Assembly (NCBI RefSeq): GCF_009649635.1
Contig: NZ_WJII01000001.1
Location: 682,001-746,000, forward strand
Direction: 5' to 3'
DNA length: 64,000 nucleotides
Source: Microbacterium sp. SYP-A9085
GTDB taxonomy: Bacteria > Actinomycetota > Actinomycetes > Actinomycetales > Microbacteriaceae
The notes beneath the pieces are model-generated. The model was not told the origin of the DNA, ran no database searches, and saw only the letters and a program-made list of their open reading frames with translations. Made by a program: the position numbers and the translations under genes. Positions within the stretch are counted from its first letter, which is position 1, and each line of letters starts with the position of its first letter. This document shows, in pieces, positions 40,040 through 49,160 of the stretch.

Positions 40040-40163
40040 CGCGTCACAGAACATGTGGGTTGCGGGGCCGACATCCCGCATCCTGTGTGACGCGCTGTGC
40101 GGGATGTCGCAGGACATGCGACTTCGGGCCGAAGGATGCCGCACGTTGTGCGACGCGATCGCT
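40040..40163. repeat. Palindromic repeat block between convergent genes
   Basis: The 149-bp spacer holds a perfect inverted repeat GACATCCCGCA (40070-40080) / TGCGGGATGTC (40098-40108) with a 17-base loop. Around it are related GCGTCACA-type elements in both orientations: GCGTCACAGAACATG from 40041, TGTGTGACGC ending at 40093, and TTGTGCGACGC ending at 40156. It probably acts as a two-way terminator between the peptide importer and the gene at 40177, and it looks built from copies of one small element. Confidence 0.6.
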
Positions 40164-40176
40164 GTGAGCGGCTCGC

Positions 40177-41265
40177 TCAGCCCGGGAAGTCGCCCGTCGC
40201 GATGAAGCGCTCGAGCACCACGGTGGGCGCGGTGATGTCGATCCCGCTCGCGGCCAGCCACTCGTCGTTGCAGTACGTGTGGCGGTAGCGGTCGGCGGAA
40301 TCGCACAGCAGCGTCACGACGCTGCCGGTCTGCCCGCGCCGGCGCATGTCGGCGATCAGGCCGAATGCCGCCCACAGGTTCGTGCCCGTGGACGCCCCGG
40401 CGTGGAAGCCGGTGCGCGCGGCGATGAACCGCATCGCGGCGATGGATGCGGCATCCGGCACCCGCACCATGTGATCGACGATCTGCGGGAGGAAGCTCGG
40501 CTCGACGCGCGGCCGCCCGATTCCCTCGATACGGCTCGGGGCATCCGTCGTCACCGACAGGTCGCCGGTCGCCCACGCCTCCAGGAACGCGGAGTTCTCC
40601 GGATCGGCGACGCACAGCCGGGTGGGATGCCGCTGGTAGCGCAGGTACCGGCCGATCGTGGCGCTGGTGCCGCCGGTGCCCGCACCCACGACGATCCAGT
40701 GCGGGATCGGATGCCGCTCCTGGGCCAGTTGCTGGAAGATCGACTCCGCGATGTTGTTGTTCCCCCGCCAGTCGGTCGCCCGCTCCGCGAACGTGAACTG
40801 GTCGAGGTAGTGGCCCCCCGATTCCGCCGCTATCCGCGACGCCTCCGCGTACACCGATCCGGGGTCGTCGACGACGTGGCACCGGCCGCCGTAGAACTCG
40901 ATGAGGTCGATCTTCTCCGACGACGTCGACCGCGGCACCACCGCGACGAACGGCAGCCCCAGCATCCGGGCGAAGTACGCCTCGGACACCGCCGTCGACC
41001 CGCTGGAGGCCTCGACGATCGTCGTGCCCTCCACGATCCACCCGTTGCACAGCCCGTACAGGAACAGCGAGCGCGCGAGGCGATGCTTCAGGCTCCCGGT
41101 TGGGTGCGTGGACTCGTCCTTCAGGTACAGCTCGACGCCCCACTGTGCAGGCAGCGGCACCGTCAGCAGGTGCGTGTCGGAGGACCGGTTCGCGTCGGCC
41201 TCGACCCTGCGCACGGCCTCGCTCACCCACGCCCGCGTCGCCCGCGCCTCGTCCAGATCGTGCAT
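40177..41265 (-). CDS. PLP-dependent cysteine synthase/cysteine desulfhydrase-like protein
   Basis: The 362-residue fold-type II PLP enzyme has the lysine motif [15 protein letters not shown], the substrate loop [20 protein letters not shown] and the phosphate-binding [16 protein letters not shown]. It resembles the mycobacterial Cds1-type L-cysteine desulfhydrases more than CysK or CysM: the Asn-loop reads SSGST rather than SSGNT, and the N-terminus is longer. It may degrade cysteine to sulfide. It diverges from the sugar importer at 41401. Confidence 0.88.
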   Translation of the reverse strand: MHDLDEARATRAWVSEAVRRVEADANRSSDTHLLTVPLPAQWGVELYLKDESTHPTGSLKHRLARSLFLYGLCNGWIVEGTTIVEASSGSTAVSEAYFARMLGLPFVAVVPRSTSSEKIDLIEFYGGRCHVVDDPGSVYAEASRIAAESGGHYLDQFTFAERATDWRGNNNIAESIFQQLAQERHPIPHWIVVGAGTGGTSATIGRYLRYQRHPTRLCVADPENSAFLEAWATGDLSVTTDAPSRIEGIGRPRVEPSFLPQIVDHMVRVPDAASIAAMRFIAARTGFHAGASTGTNLWAAFGLIADMRRRGQTGSVVTLLCDSADRYRHTYCNDEWLAASGIDITAPTVVLERFIATGDFPG

Positions 41266-41328
41266 CCGCCGCCCTCCTCCGCGGCGAGCCTATCCGCTCG
41301 GCGGGGCGATGCCGGGCGCTAGCACAGG

Positions 41329-41340
41329 AGAAGCGCTTCT
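41329..41340. promoter_or_regulatory. LacI-type operator candidate before the sugar importer
   Basis: AGAAGCGCTTCT is a perfect 12-bp palindrome with a central GCGC, 60 bp before the first permease gene. Such sites are typical of LacI-family repressors that control sugar uptake. No LacI gene is in the window. Confidence 0.5.
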
Positions 41341-41400
41341 GTCACCCTCCTTCACGCACACCGGCGCCCCGCGTACGTTCCGGACGGAAGGAAACGCACC

Positions 41401-42297
41401 ATGAACCAGCGCACACGGGAGGCGTTCACCGGATACCTGTTCATCACGCCGTGGATCATCGGATTCCTCGTGTTCACGGCGGGGGCGATGGTGTACAGCC
41501 TGGTCATCTCGTTCACGAACTACAGCCTCGCCACCGGCGCGGCAACCCCCGCCGGACTCGACAACTACGCCGAGCTGTTCCAGGATCCGAAAGTCGCGAT
41601 GTCGCTCGGGAACACGCTTTTCTACGCCGTGCTCGCCGTCCCCGCCGAGATCATCGTCGCGCTCGCGCTGGCCCTGGTTCTGGACCGGATCAGCCGCGGT
41701 GCCGCGTTCTTCCGCACCGTGTACTACCTGCCGAAGATGACCCCCGCCGTGGCCACCGCATCCGTGTTCTTCCTGCTGTTGAACGGCAATACCGGCGGGG
41801 TGAACCGCTTCCTGGAGACGTTCGGCATCCGCGGCCCGCAGTGGCTCGTGGACCCGGCGTGGATCAAGCCCAGCATCGTGCTGATGACGCTGTGGACGGT
41901 GGGCGGCACGATGGTGATCTTCCTCGCCGCCCTCAAGAACGTCGGCGTCGAACTGTACGAGGTCGCCTCCATCGACGGGGCAGGGCCGATCCGCAAGTTC
42001 TTCTCGATCACCCTGCCGATGATCTCCGGCGCGATGTTCTTCAACGTCATTGTGCTCTCGATCGCGGCGTTCCAGGTCTTCGACCAGGCGTACGTGCTGT
42101 TCTGGCGCGACCAGACGAACTCCGCGCCGGACGCGTCGCTGTTCTACGCGATCTATCTGTTCCAGCAGGCGTTCCGCCAGTTCGACTTCGGGTTCGCCGC
42201 GGCGATGGCGTGGCTGCTGTTCGTGATCATCCTCGTGATCTCGCTGATCCAGACGAAGGTCGGCAACAGATTCGTCTACTACGAGGGGAGCCGATGA
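41401..42297 (+). CDS. Sugar ABC transporter permease (MalF-like)
   Basis: The 298-residue permease has six hydrophobic segments starting with AFTGYLFITPWIIGFLVFTA and the EAA loop LYEVASIDGAGPIRKFFSIT. These features place it in the carbohydrate uptake-1 family. Its stop overlaps the second permease start. There is no binding-protein gene before it; that gene comes last in this operon. Confidence 0.94.
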   Translation: MNQRTREAFTGYLFITPWIIGFLVFTAGAMVYSLVISFTNYSLATGAATPAGLDNYAELFQDPKVAMSLGNTLFYAVLAVPAEIIVALALALVLDRISRGAAFFRTVYYLPKMTPAVATASVFFLLLNGNTGGVNRFLETFGIRGPQWLVDPAWIKPSIVLMTLWTVGGTMVIFLAALKNVGVELYEVASIDGAGPIRKFFSITLPMISGAMFFNVIVLSIAAFQVFDQAYVLFWRDQTNSAPDASLFYAIYLFQQAFRQFDFGFAAAMAWLLFVIILVISLIQTKVGNRFVYYEGSR

Positions 42298-43232
42298 TGG
42301 CCGTCACGCAGCAGACCATCGGCATCCCCCCGGCGGCTGCTCCCGCGGTCGTGCTGGCTCCGCCGCATCCGCGCCGGCGGCTCTGGCGTCCCCAGACGTT
42401 CCTCGGCCGGTTCATCCTCACCGTGATAGCGCTCGCCGTCACTGTGCTGTTCCTCTACCCGTTCGTCTGGCTGATAGCGGCGAGCCTGAAACCCCGCGGC
42501 GAGGTGTTCGACAACCGGCTGATCCCGCAGACGCTGCAGCCCCAGAACTACGTCGAGGTGTGGAACCAGCTGCCGCTGCTGAGCTGGCTGTTCAACAGTG
42601 TGTCGATAGCCCTGCTCGCGGCCACGGCGGTCGCGGTGTCCAGCTCGATCGTCGCGTTCGGATTCGCCCGGTTCCGCTTCCCCGGCCGCCAGGTGCTGTT
42701 CGGGATGGTGCTGGCCACGATGATGCTTCCCGGCGCGGTCACGATGATCCCCATCTACCTGATCTGGAAGGACCTCGGGATGCTGGGCACCTGGGTGCCG
42801 CTGTGGGGGATGAACCTGTTCGGCTCGGCGTTCTACATCTTCCTGCAGCGCCAGTTCTTCCTCGGCCTGCCGACGGACCTCTTCGACGCGGCCAAGCTCG
42901 ACGGAGCCGGGGCGTGGGCCCAGTTCTGGCGGATAGCGATGCCGCTGTCGATCCCGTCGTTCATCATCGTTTTCCTGTTCGAGTTCCAGGCCAGCTGGAA
43001 CAACCTCCAGGCGGCGCTGATCTACCTGAATGCGGGATCGCCGTCCGACTTCACGGCCCCGCTGGGCATCGCCTATGCGATGACGAAGTACAGCCCCACC
43101 GCCGGGGGTCACGGCGACTACCAGTACGTCATGGTTGCGGCGCTGCTGGTCACGCTGCCGATGCTCATCATCTTCGCGTTCGGGCAGCGGTATTTCGTGC
43201 AGGGCATCGCCACCACGGGCAGCAAGGGGTAG
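42294..43232 (+). CDS. Sugar ABC transporter permease (MalG-like)
   Basis: The 312-residue partner permease has a hydrophilic N-terminus of about 40 residues, a first helix (FILTVIALAVTVLFLYPFVW), the conserved ASLKPRGEVF and the EAA loop LFDAAKLDGAGAWAQFWRIA. The start overlaps the upstream stop (ATGATG, so either ATG may serve). It is followed by a 141-bp spacer before the binding-protein gene. Confidence 0.94.
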   Translation: MMAVTQQTIGIPPAAAPAVVLAPPHPRRRLWRPQTFLGRFILTVIALAVTVLFLYPFVWLIAASLKPRGEVFDNRLIPQTLQPQNYVEVWNQLPLLSWLFNSVSIALLAATAVAVSSSIVAFGFARFRFPGRQVLFGMVLATMMLPGAVTMIPIYLIWKDLGMLGTWVPLWGMNLFGSAFYIFLQRQFFLGLPTDLFDAAKLDGAGAWAQFWRIAMPLSIPSFIIVFLFEFQASWNNLQAALIYLNAGSPSDFTAPLGIAYAMTKYSPTAGGHGDYQYVMVAALLVTLPMLIIFAFGQRYFVQGIATTGSKG

Positions 43233-43373
43233 GCGCCAGAAGTAGCACAACCGCTGCGGAGAAGATAGGGCATCCCCCGACGATCCGGTTCCGGCCTATT
43301 GTCGCCGCACGACGCTTCCTGCGGGGGCGCCCCCGGCCGGGGCCGGGCACAACAGGACAACAGGAGGGTCCAG

Positions 43374-44741
43374 ATGCGCACTCGCTTCATCGCCGCCGTC
43401 GTCATCACCGGGTCCGCACTCGCATTGTCGGCGTGCGGCGGCACCGGGGGCGGATCGCCCGCCGACTCGTCCTCGGACTTCGCCGGCACACCGTCCGGAA
43501 CGCTGAAGGCGTGGGGCTTCGACAACGCCGACGACGTCGGCAAGGCGCGGCTCGACTATGCCGCCGCGCAGCTGAAGGGCGTCAAGATCGACCTGGATGC
43601 CACGTCTTTCGACGCGCAGAAGTTCACCACGCGGATGGCCGGCGGCAACATCCCGGACGTCGTGCAGATGGACCGGCGGTACGTGACCCAGTACGCCGCG
43701 CAGGGACTCATCCAGCCGCTGGACTCCTGCTTCGATGCACGGAAGGTCGACCCCAAGAAACAGTGGTATCCGTCGGTGGTCGACGACGTCACCTACAAGG
43801 GCAAGGTGTGGGCGGTGCCGCAGTTCTACCAGCCGCCGGCCATCATCCTGAACATGAAGGTCCTGGATGCCGCCGGTGTGTCGCCCGATCAGATCGACAC
43901 CTCCAAGCCCGACGTGCTGATGGCGGCGATAGCGAAGATGTACAAGGAATCCGGGGGCGTCCCCAGCGTCCTCGGATTCGACCCCGTCGCCACAGGACAG
44001 ACCGGCCTGTGGATCCTCAGCCAGGGCGGCAAGCTCGCCGACAGCGACGGCAAGCCGACCCTGGACGACCCCGGCAACGTCGCCGGCGTCGATCTTCTCA
44101 AGAAGATCAACGACGCACAGGGCGGGTTCGCGAAGGTGAAGAGCTTCAGCGACGCGTTCGATACGTTCGGCGACAAGAATCAGTATGTGGCCGGCCAGGT
44201 CGGCGCCCAGGTGAACGCCCAGTGGTATCCGAACGTGCTGTCGCCGTACGTCGGCAAGATCGACATCCGCGCCGTCCCGTTCCTCGACAAGGACGGCAAG
44301 CCGTTCTCGGTTGCCGGGGGCACCGCGTTCGTCGTCCCGGTGGGGGCGAAGAACCCGTCCGCGGCGTGCGCCTGGATGAACGACCTCACCTCGCTGGATG
44401 CATGGATGGCCGCCGGCCAGGCGCGCGCGAAGACCCGTGAGAAGGACGGCGGCGTGAACACCGGCCTGTTCACCGGATCGCCGGATGCCGACAAGCAGAT
44501 CCGCGACAAGTGGGTGAAGCCCTCCGGGAACAAGGACTTCGACCAGGTGATCGCCACGTACTACGACGTCGTCGGCTATGGGATCACGTACGGCTCGTCG
44601 CCCGCCGGGCAGACGATCGACGCCGAGCTCACGAACGCCGTCACGGCGGCTCTGCTGGGCGAGAAGACGCCGCAGCAGGCGCTGAAGGACGCGCAGGCCT
44701 CGGCGATGCGCGCCTATCAGAAGGCCACCGGCGGCAAGTGA
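43374..44741 (+). CDS. Sugar ABC transporter, extracellular-binding lipoprotein
   Basis: This 455-residue family-1 solute-binding protein has a lipobox ALSAC with Cys21. It includes KFTTRMAGGNIPDVVQMDRR and the YKGKVWAVPQFYQPPAIILN segment typical of sugar binders. The ATG at 43374 has GGAGGG nine bases upstream. The importer has no ATPase gene in this window, so it probably uses a shared MsiK-type ATPase encoded elsewhere. Confidence 0.94.
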   Translation: MRTRFIAAVVITGSALALSACGGTGGGSPADSSSDFAGTPSGTLKAWGFDNADDVGKARLDYAAAQLKGVKIDLDATSFDAQKFTTRMAGGNIPDVVQMDRRYVTQYAAQGLIQPLDSCFDARKVDPKKQWYPSVVDDVTYKGKVWAVPQFYQPPAIILNMKVLDAAGVSPDQIDTSKPDVLMAAIAKMYKESGGVPSVLGFDPVATGQTGLWILSQGGKLADSDGKPTLDDPGNVAGVDLLKKINDAQGGFAKVKSFSDAFDTFGDKNQYVAGQVGAQVNAQWYPNVLSPYVGKIDIRAVPFLDKDGKPFSVAGGTAFVVPVGAKNPSAACAWMNDLTSLDAWMAAGQARAKTREKDGGVNTGLFTGSPDADKQIRDKWVKPSGNKDFDQVIATYYDVVGYGITYGSSPAGQTIDAELTNAVTAALLGEKTPQQALKDAQASAMRAYQKATGGK

Positions 44742-44753
44742 GGGGCCTGACGC

Positions 44754-45893
44754 CTACCGCAGGATGACGTTCGAGAGCACGAGCCACACCGCTGCTATCA
44801 CGGCGAACCCGGCGATGGTCCACGCCGGCGTGGTGCGCCGCAGCCGGCGCCCCGCCGGCGCGACGCCCGCCGGCGGTGGCGTCAGGGCCGCGGATGTCGC
44901 GACGAACGGATGCGGTCCCGCTTCGGGGAGGGATGCCGCGGCCGGCCGCCCGGCGACGCCGGCGGCATCCCGCACCATCCGGTCGTCGCGCCAGCGGGCC
45001 CACTGCGCGGTCTTGTCGAGGATCGCCCCGATCGTGCCGAACAGCCACGACCAGGTCGCCGGGTCGAGGGTGGACAGGTCGCGCTGGGCGTACAGGAACA
45101 GCCAGTCGTCGACGATCTCGGCATCCAGCGCGGCAGCGTGGTCGATGAACCGGGCCATGATGTCGGGGGTGAAGAGGTACAGCGCGTCCTGCTCGTACCC
45201 GGAGGGGCAGTACAGGCGGAAGTACCGGTCGAAGTCGCCCTCCAGGCTCAGCCGCTGCGCGGCCGCGAACCGCTCGGGCAGGTTCGACCCGAACAGGCCG
45301 TTGTTGCCGGCGGCGTCCAGCACGATGTTCGGCAGGGGCGCGTCCAGCCGGATGGCGACGTAGCCCCAGCGGTGCGTGGTCTCCTCTTTGCCGGACCCGG
45401 TGCGGTACGTGTAGTTGCCGATCTCGACGAACCGGGGCCGCTGCCCGCGCACGAGGCTCGCCGAGCGCCGCCCGTGGCCCTGGCCGAAGATCATCCCCGG
45501 CAGCGGCGGATCGCCGGTGCCGGGGTCGTACGTCATCCCGTTGGCCCGTGCGAACCGGTCCAGGCGGTACGCGCGGATGGCGTCGGCGGAGCCGACGACG
45601 GAGCGGAGCACGGCGACCAGCCCCGCGACCAGGAGGAGGCCGAACAGGATCGGGACGACCGCGACCGCCGTGCCGAACCCGCCGCCGACGCTCGCGCCGA
45701 CGCTGAGGAACGTGCCGACCACCTGGCTGCCGACGCCCACGAACACCAGCGCGAAACCGGCGATGACCACACCGGCGACGATTTTCGCGAGCAGCGCCTG
45801 CCCCTGGGGGCGCACGCCGCGCCAGAACGCGCGCGCCGCGCGCCGGTCGACGGGCTCGGTGAGCGCCCGGGGGTCGAAGGAGGCCGCGGTCAC
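44754..45893 (-). CDS. Membrane protein of unknown function (DUF3137-like layout)
   Basis: This 379-residue protein has two hydrophobic segments near residues 36-60 and 75-97. A soluble part of about 230 residues follows (RFARANGMTYDPGTG, GNYTYRTGSGKEETTHRWGY, FDRYFRLYCPSGYEQDALYL), then a single C-terminal helix near 355-375. The layout resembles DUF3137 proteins, but I cannot confirm the family. The GTG start overlaps the upstream stop, which couples it to the gene at 45890. Confidence 0.78.
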   Translation of the reverse strand: MTAASFDPRALTEPVDRRAARAFWRGVRPQGQALLAKIVAGVVIAGFALVFVGVGSQVVGTFLSVGASVGGGFGTAVAVVPILFGLLLVAGLVAVLRSVVGSADAIRAYRLDRFARANGMTYDPGTGDPPLPGMIFGQGHGRRSASLVRGQRPRFVEIGNYTYRTGSGKEETTHRWGYVAIRLDAPLPNIVLDAAGNNGLFGSNLPERFAAAQRLSLEGDFDRYFRLYCPSGYEQDALYLFTPDIMARFIDHAAALDAEIVDDWLFLYAQRDLSTLDPATWSWLFGTIGAILDKTAQWARWRDDRMVRDAAGVAGRPAAASLPEAGPHPFVATSAALTPPPAGVAPAGRRLRRTTPAWTIAGFAVIAAVWLVLSNVILR

Positions 45894-46864
45894 GCGTTCA
45901 CCTCGTCGCTGGTCCAGCCGATCACCGCTCCGGCGGGGATGCGCGCCGCCTCAAGTCGGGAGTCGGCGGCGATGGCGTCCACCAGCTCCGCGGTGCCGGC
46001 GACGATCGTGGCGTTCAGGTCGATGTCCGTGGCCATCACCCATGCGCGGTCGGCGGGCCACACGAGGTTCGGCGAGTGGACGAAGCGGTCGAACCCGTGC
46101 AGTCCGCGTTCCGGGTCGCGCCAGGGCGCGTTCCGACCCCATGCCGGGTCGGCCAGCTCGGAGACCCCGCCGCGGAACAGCACGTACTCCCGCTGCGGCA
46201 GCGCGAAGCGGGGACCGCGCGAGATCTCGTCGGAGAGGATGCCCGGCTGCCAGGTGGGGCGGCGGAACACCTCGTTGAACACGTCGCGGACGGAGTGGGC
46301 GAGGAACGCCTCGTGCCGCGGGTCCGCGTCGGGGCCGGCATCCAGCGCGTAGCGGGACGGGCCGTACCCGGTCCCGCCGACGATGCCGCCCCATCCCTCC
46401 CACAGGGCGAGGCACCCGTCGTCGGGGGTCGTCGTGTGCCGCGCGAGGATGCCGGCCAGTACCGCGAGCGTCTCGGGCTCCAGGTCGCCGTCGGCCGGGG
46501 CGTCGTACCGCCAGCCGTCGGCGTCGCGCGGCGCGATCCCGTCGCCGTACGGATCGCCGCTGCGCACGAGGCGCTGCCACTGCGCGAGCGGGTGCATCAC
46601 CGTGCCGAACGCCGCGGCCGTGGTCGCCCACGTGACGGCCTCGCCGTCGATCTCGGGACGGTCGGCGGTGAACGCCTCCCACGCGGCCGCGTCGCCCTCG
46701 ACCGGCCACGCACGCCCCACCGGGCGCTCGCGCGATGCTGGATGCAGGACCCGCGCGTACGCGGCGAAGCCGCGCAGGACAGTGTCGTGCATCGTCCCTC
46801 CCCAGGGGTCGTCGATGCGCGCGCGCAGCCAGTCTCCGGCTGCGACATCCGCCGTCCACTCCAT
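45890..46864 (-). CDS. Conserved hypothetical protein, soluble
   Basis: This 324-residue Trp-rich soluble protein begins MEWTADVAAGDWLRARIDDP and includes VTWATTAAAFGTVMHPLAQW, LWEGWGGIVGGTGYGPSRYA and PNLVWPADRAWVMATDIDLN. No membrane segment, signal peptide or catalytic motif is apparent. It diverges from the cation efflux gene with a 39-bp gap and is coupled to the membrane protein at 44754. I do not recognise a function. Confidence 0.8.
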   Translation of the reverse strand: MEWTADVAAGDWLRARIDDPWGGTMHDTVLRGFAAYARVLHPASRERPVGRAWPVEGDAAAWEAFTADRPEIDGEAVTWATTAAAFGTVMHPLAQWQRLVRSGDPYGDGIAPRDADGWRYDAPADGDLEPETLAVLAGILARHTTTPDDGCLALWEGWGGIVGGTGYGPSRYALDAGPDADPRHEAFLAHSVRDVFNEVFRRPTWQPGILSDEISRGPRFALPQREYVLFRGGVSELADPAWGRNAPWRDPERGLHGFDRFVHSPNLVWPADRAWVMATDIDLNATIVAGTAELVDAIAADSRLEAARIPAGAVIGWTSDEVNA

Positions 46865-46891
46865 GCGCACAACGGTACCGGCCGCCCGGCG

Positions 46892-46897
46892 TAGCCT
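46892..46897 (+). promoter_or_regulatory. Possible -10 for a leaderless cation efflux transcript
   Basis: TAGCCT ends six bases before the GTG start at 46904, which lacks a Shine-Dalgarno site. Confidence 0.4.
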
Positions 46898-46903
46898 GGC
46901 CGC

Positions 46904-47833
46904 GTGACGGTGATCATCGCGTTCCTGGCCAACGTGCTCGTCGCGATCGCGAAGACGGTCGCCGCGGTGCTCACGTCGTCCGCGTCGATGGTGGCCGAGG
47001 CCGCGCACTCGTGGGCGGATGCCGGAAACGAGGTGTTCCTCCTCGTGGCCGACCGCCGCGCCGCCCGGCCCAAGGACGAGCGGCATCCGCTCGGCTTCGG
47101 ACGTCACGCGTTCGTCTGGTCGCTGGTCGCGGCGTTCGGGATCTTCACCGCGGGCGCGATCGTGTCGATCATGCACGGCGTGCAGCAGCTCACCGCCGCG
47201 GAGCCGGTGCGGGATCCGCTGATCGCGTACGGCGTGCTCGCGGTGGCGTTCCTGCTGGAAGGGGCCTCGTTCGTCCAGGCGTACACGCGGTCGCGGGCGC
47301 TGGCCCGGCGCCGCGGGTCGTCGACGTGGGACTTCGTGCTCGAGACCAGCGACACGACGCTGCGCGCGGTGTTCTTCGAGGACGGGGCCGCCCTGATCGG
47401 CCTGGTGCTGGCCGCAGGATCCATCGGGCTGCATCAGGTGACCGGACAGGCCGTGTGGGATGCCGTCGGCTCGATCCTCGTCGGCGTGCTCCTCGGGATA
47501 GTGGCGGTCATGCTGATCCAGCGCAACATGGCCTTCCTGGTGGGGACGGCGGTGGCGCCCGGGGTGCGGGCCCGCGCGGGTGCCGCCCTGCTCGCATCGT
47601 CGCAGATCGAGCGCGTCACGTATCTGCACCTTGAGTACGTGGGCCCCAACCGGCTCTTCGTGGTCGCCGAGGTGGACCTGGCCGGCGATGAGCGCGAGCA
47701 CGACGTGGCGGCGCGGCTGCGGGAGATCGAACGGCAGCTGGAGGCGCACGACATCGTCGAGACGGCGGTGCTGTCGCTGTCCGTGGCGGACGAGCCCTCG
47801 CTGCGGTTCGACGGTGAGGGCGCAGTCCGATAG
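46904..47833 (+). CDS. Cation diffusion facilitator family transporter
   Basis: The 309-residue membrane exporter is of the Zn2+/Fe2+/Mn2+ type. The second helix carries VAEAAHSWADAGNEVFLLVA, where the HSWAD pair is the conserved metal site, and the fifth segment holds FFEDGAALIGLVLA with the second Asp. A C-terminal cytoplasmic ferredoxin-like domain follows from about residue 215. The GTG at 46904 seems to be leaderless. It lies just before the rpsF operon. Confidence 0.92.
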   Translation: MTVIIAFLANVLVAIAKTVAAVLTSSASMVAEAAHSWADAGNEVFLLVADRRAARPKDERHPLGFGRHAFVWSLVAAFGIFTAGAIVSIMHGVQQLTAAEPVRDPLIAYGVLAVAFLLEGASFVQAYTRSRALARRRGSSTWDFVLETSDTTLRAVFFEDGAALIGLVLAAGSIGLHQVTGQAVWDAVGSILVGVLLGIVAVMLIQRNMAFLVGTAVAPGVRARAGAALLASSQIERVTYLHLEYVGPNRLFVVAEVDLAGDEREHDVAARLREIERQLEAHDIVETAVLSLSVADEPSLRFDGEGAVR

Positions 47834-47938
47834 ACTGTCAAGGTTGTCTGGCGCATCCTCGTGCCGGACGACGTGCAACACACCCTCCTGCTCCCGGGAA
47901 ATGCCCGCGAGCCGTTCTAGTCCGAAGGAGGTGGGTTA
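47831..47938 (+). promoter_or_regulatory. rpsF promoter -10 and structured leader
   Basis: TAGACT (47831-47836) is a likely -10 at the end of the preceding gene. The leader of about 100 bases contains CCTCCT (47884-47889), exactly complementary to the strong AGGAGG ribosome site at 47926-47931. This fits a leader that can hide the ribosome site, as expected for an operon autoregulated by S6:S18; the known S6:S18 RNA motif itself was not verified. Confidence 0.5.
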
Positions 47939-48307
47939 GTGACGCACCAGTACGAACTCATGGTCATCTTGAACCCTGAGATCGATGAGCGCCAGGTTCC
48001 GACGCATCTCGACAAGTTCCTCAAGGTCATCACCGATGCCGCGGGGACGATCGAGAACATCGACATCTGGGGTCGTCGTCGCCTGGCGTACGAGATCCAG
48101 AAGAAGTCCGAGGGCATCTACGCCGTCGTGAACTTCACGGCCACCAGCGCCGCCACGCAGGAGCTGGACCGTCAGCTCAAGCTCAACGAGCTGATCATGC
48201 GCACCAAGGTCCTGCGCGCGGAGGAGGCTATCGCCCAGGTCGCCGCCGAGAAGAAGCGCTCGGAGGCCAAGGCGGCCCGCAAGGCCGGCGCCGGAGCGAA
48301 GGCGTAG
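47939..48307 (+). CDS. rpsF: Ribosomal protein bS6
   Basis: bS6 is the small-subunit protein that pairs with bS18 on 16S rRNA. The 122 residues begin [20 protein letters not shown] after the GTG and include [20 protein letters not shown]. The C-terminal tail is Lys/Ala-rich ([17 protein letters not shown]), longer than in E. coli but common in actinobacteria. It has an excellent ribosome site and is first in the rpsF-ssb-rpsR-rplI operon. Confidence 0.97.
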   Translation: MTHQYELMVILNPEIDERQVPTHLDKFLKVITDAAGTIENIDIWGRRRLAYEIQKKSEGIYAVVNFTATSAATQELDRQLKLNELIMRTKVLRAEEAIAQVAAEKKRSEAKAARKAGAGAKA

Positions 48308-48312
48308 CGACG

Positions 48313-48801
48313 ATGGCCGGCGAGACGATCATCACCGTCGTAGGGAACCTCACGGCAGACCCGGAGCTGCGGTACACCCAGTCCGGACTGCCGGTTGCGA
48401 ACTTCACGATCGCATCGACGCCGCGCACGTTTGACCGTCAGGCGAACGAGTGGAAGGACGGCGAAGCGCTGTTCCTCCGCGCGAGCGTGTGGCGCGAGTT
48501 CGCGGAGCACGTCGCGGGCTCGCTGACCAAGGGCATGCGCGTCATCGCGACCGGGCGGCTCAAGCAGCGCTCCTACCAGGACCGCGAGGGCAACAACCGC
48601 ACCGCCATCGAGCTGGAGGTCGACGAGATCGGCCCGTCGCTGCGCTACGCGACCGCACAGGTCACCCGCGCGGCGTCCTCCGGCGGCGGCGGCGCGTCGC
48701 GTCAGCAGGTCTCCGAGGAGCCGTGGGCGACCCCCGGCTCGTCGTCGGGCGCCGACGCCTGGAGCACTCCCGGCAGCTACGGCGACGACACGCCCTTCTG
48801 A
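48313..48801 (+). CDS. ssb: Single-stranded DNA-binding protein
   Basis: SSB coats single-stranded DNA during replication and repair. The 162 residues have an N-terminal OB fold ([40 protein letters not shown]), a Gly/Ser-rich linker and the acidic tip GDDTPF that recruits partner proteins. It begins five bases after rpsF. Confidence 0.97.
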   Translation: MAGETIITVVGNLTADPELRYTQSGLPVANFTIASTPRTFDRQANEWKDGEALFLRASVWREFAEHVAGSLTKGMRVIATGRLKQRSYQDREGNNRTAIELEVDEIGPSLRYATAQVTRAASSGGGGASRQQVSEEPWATPGSSSGADAWSTPGSYGDDTPF

Positions 48802-48894
48802 GCCGGCGCTGAGCGAACCCGCGCGCTGAGCGCGTGGGCGAAGCGCGCCGCGCCGAGGCATCCCTCACATTCTCATCAGATCTAAGGAAACAAC

Positions 48895-49149
48895 ATGGCT
48901 GGAAAGTCGAGCGGCGACCGCCGCAAGCCGCGGAAGGGCGCGAAGAACGCCGCTCCCGCGAAGTCGATCCGGGTCGGCGTCATTGACTACAAGGACGTCG
49001 CCACCCTCCGCAAGTTCATCTCGGAGCGCGGCAAGATCCGCGCCCGTCGCATCACCGGTGTCTCCGTGCAGGAGCAGCGCCTCATCGCCCGCGCGATCAA
49101 GAACGCGCGCGAGATGGCGCTCCTGCCCTACGCCGGCGCCGGCCGCTAA
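48895..49149 (+). CDS. rpsR: Ribosomal protein bS18
   Basis: The 84 residues include the bS18 core [20 protein letters not shown] and [20 protein letters not shown]. It lacks the Cys-rich zinc-binding form of the N-terminus. AAGGAAACAAC precedes the ATG. The 93-bp gap after ssb contains a CCCGCGCGC/GCGCGTGGG hairpin that could lower readthrough. Confidence 0.97.
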   Translation: MAGKSSGDRRKPRKGAKNAAPAKSIRVGVIDYKDVATLRKFISERGKIRARRITGVSVQEQRLIARAIKNAREMALLPYAGAGR

Positions 49150-49160
49150 GGAGCACCGCA

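Noticed and set aside
37766..41230. Open frame of 1154 codons on the minus strand opposite the peptide importer genes
   Set aside because: It runs antisense through three well-supported ABC genes and across a palindromic spacer, and its composition is typical of a shadow frame.
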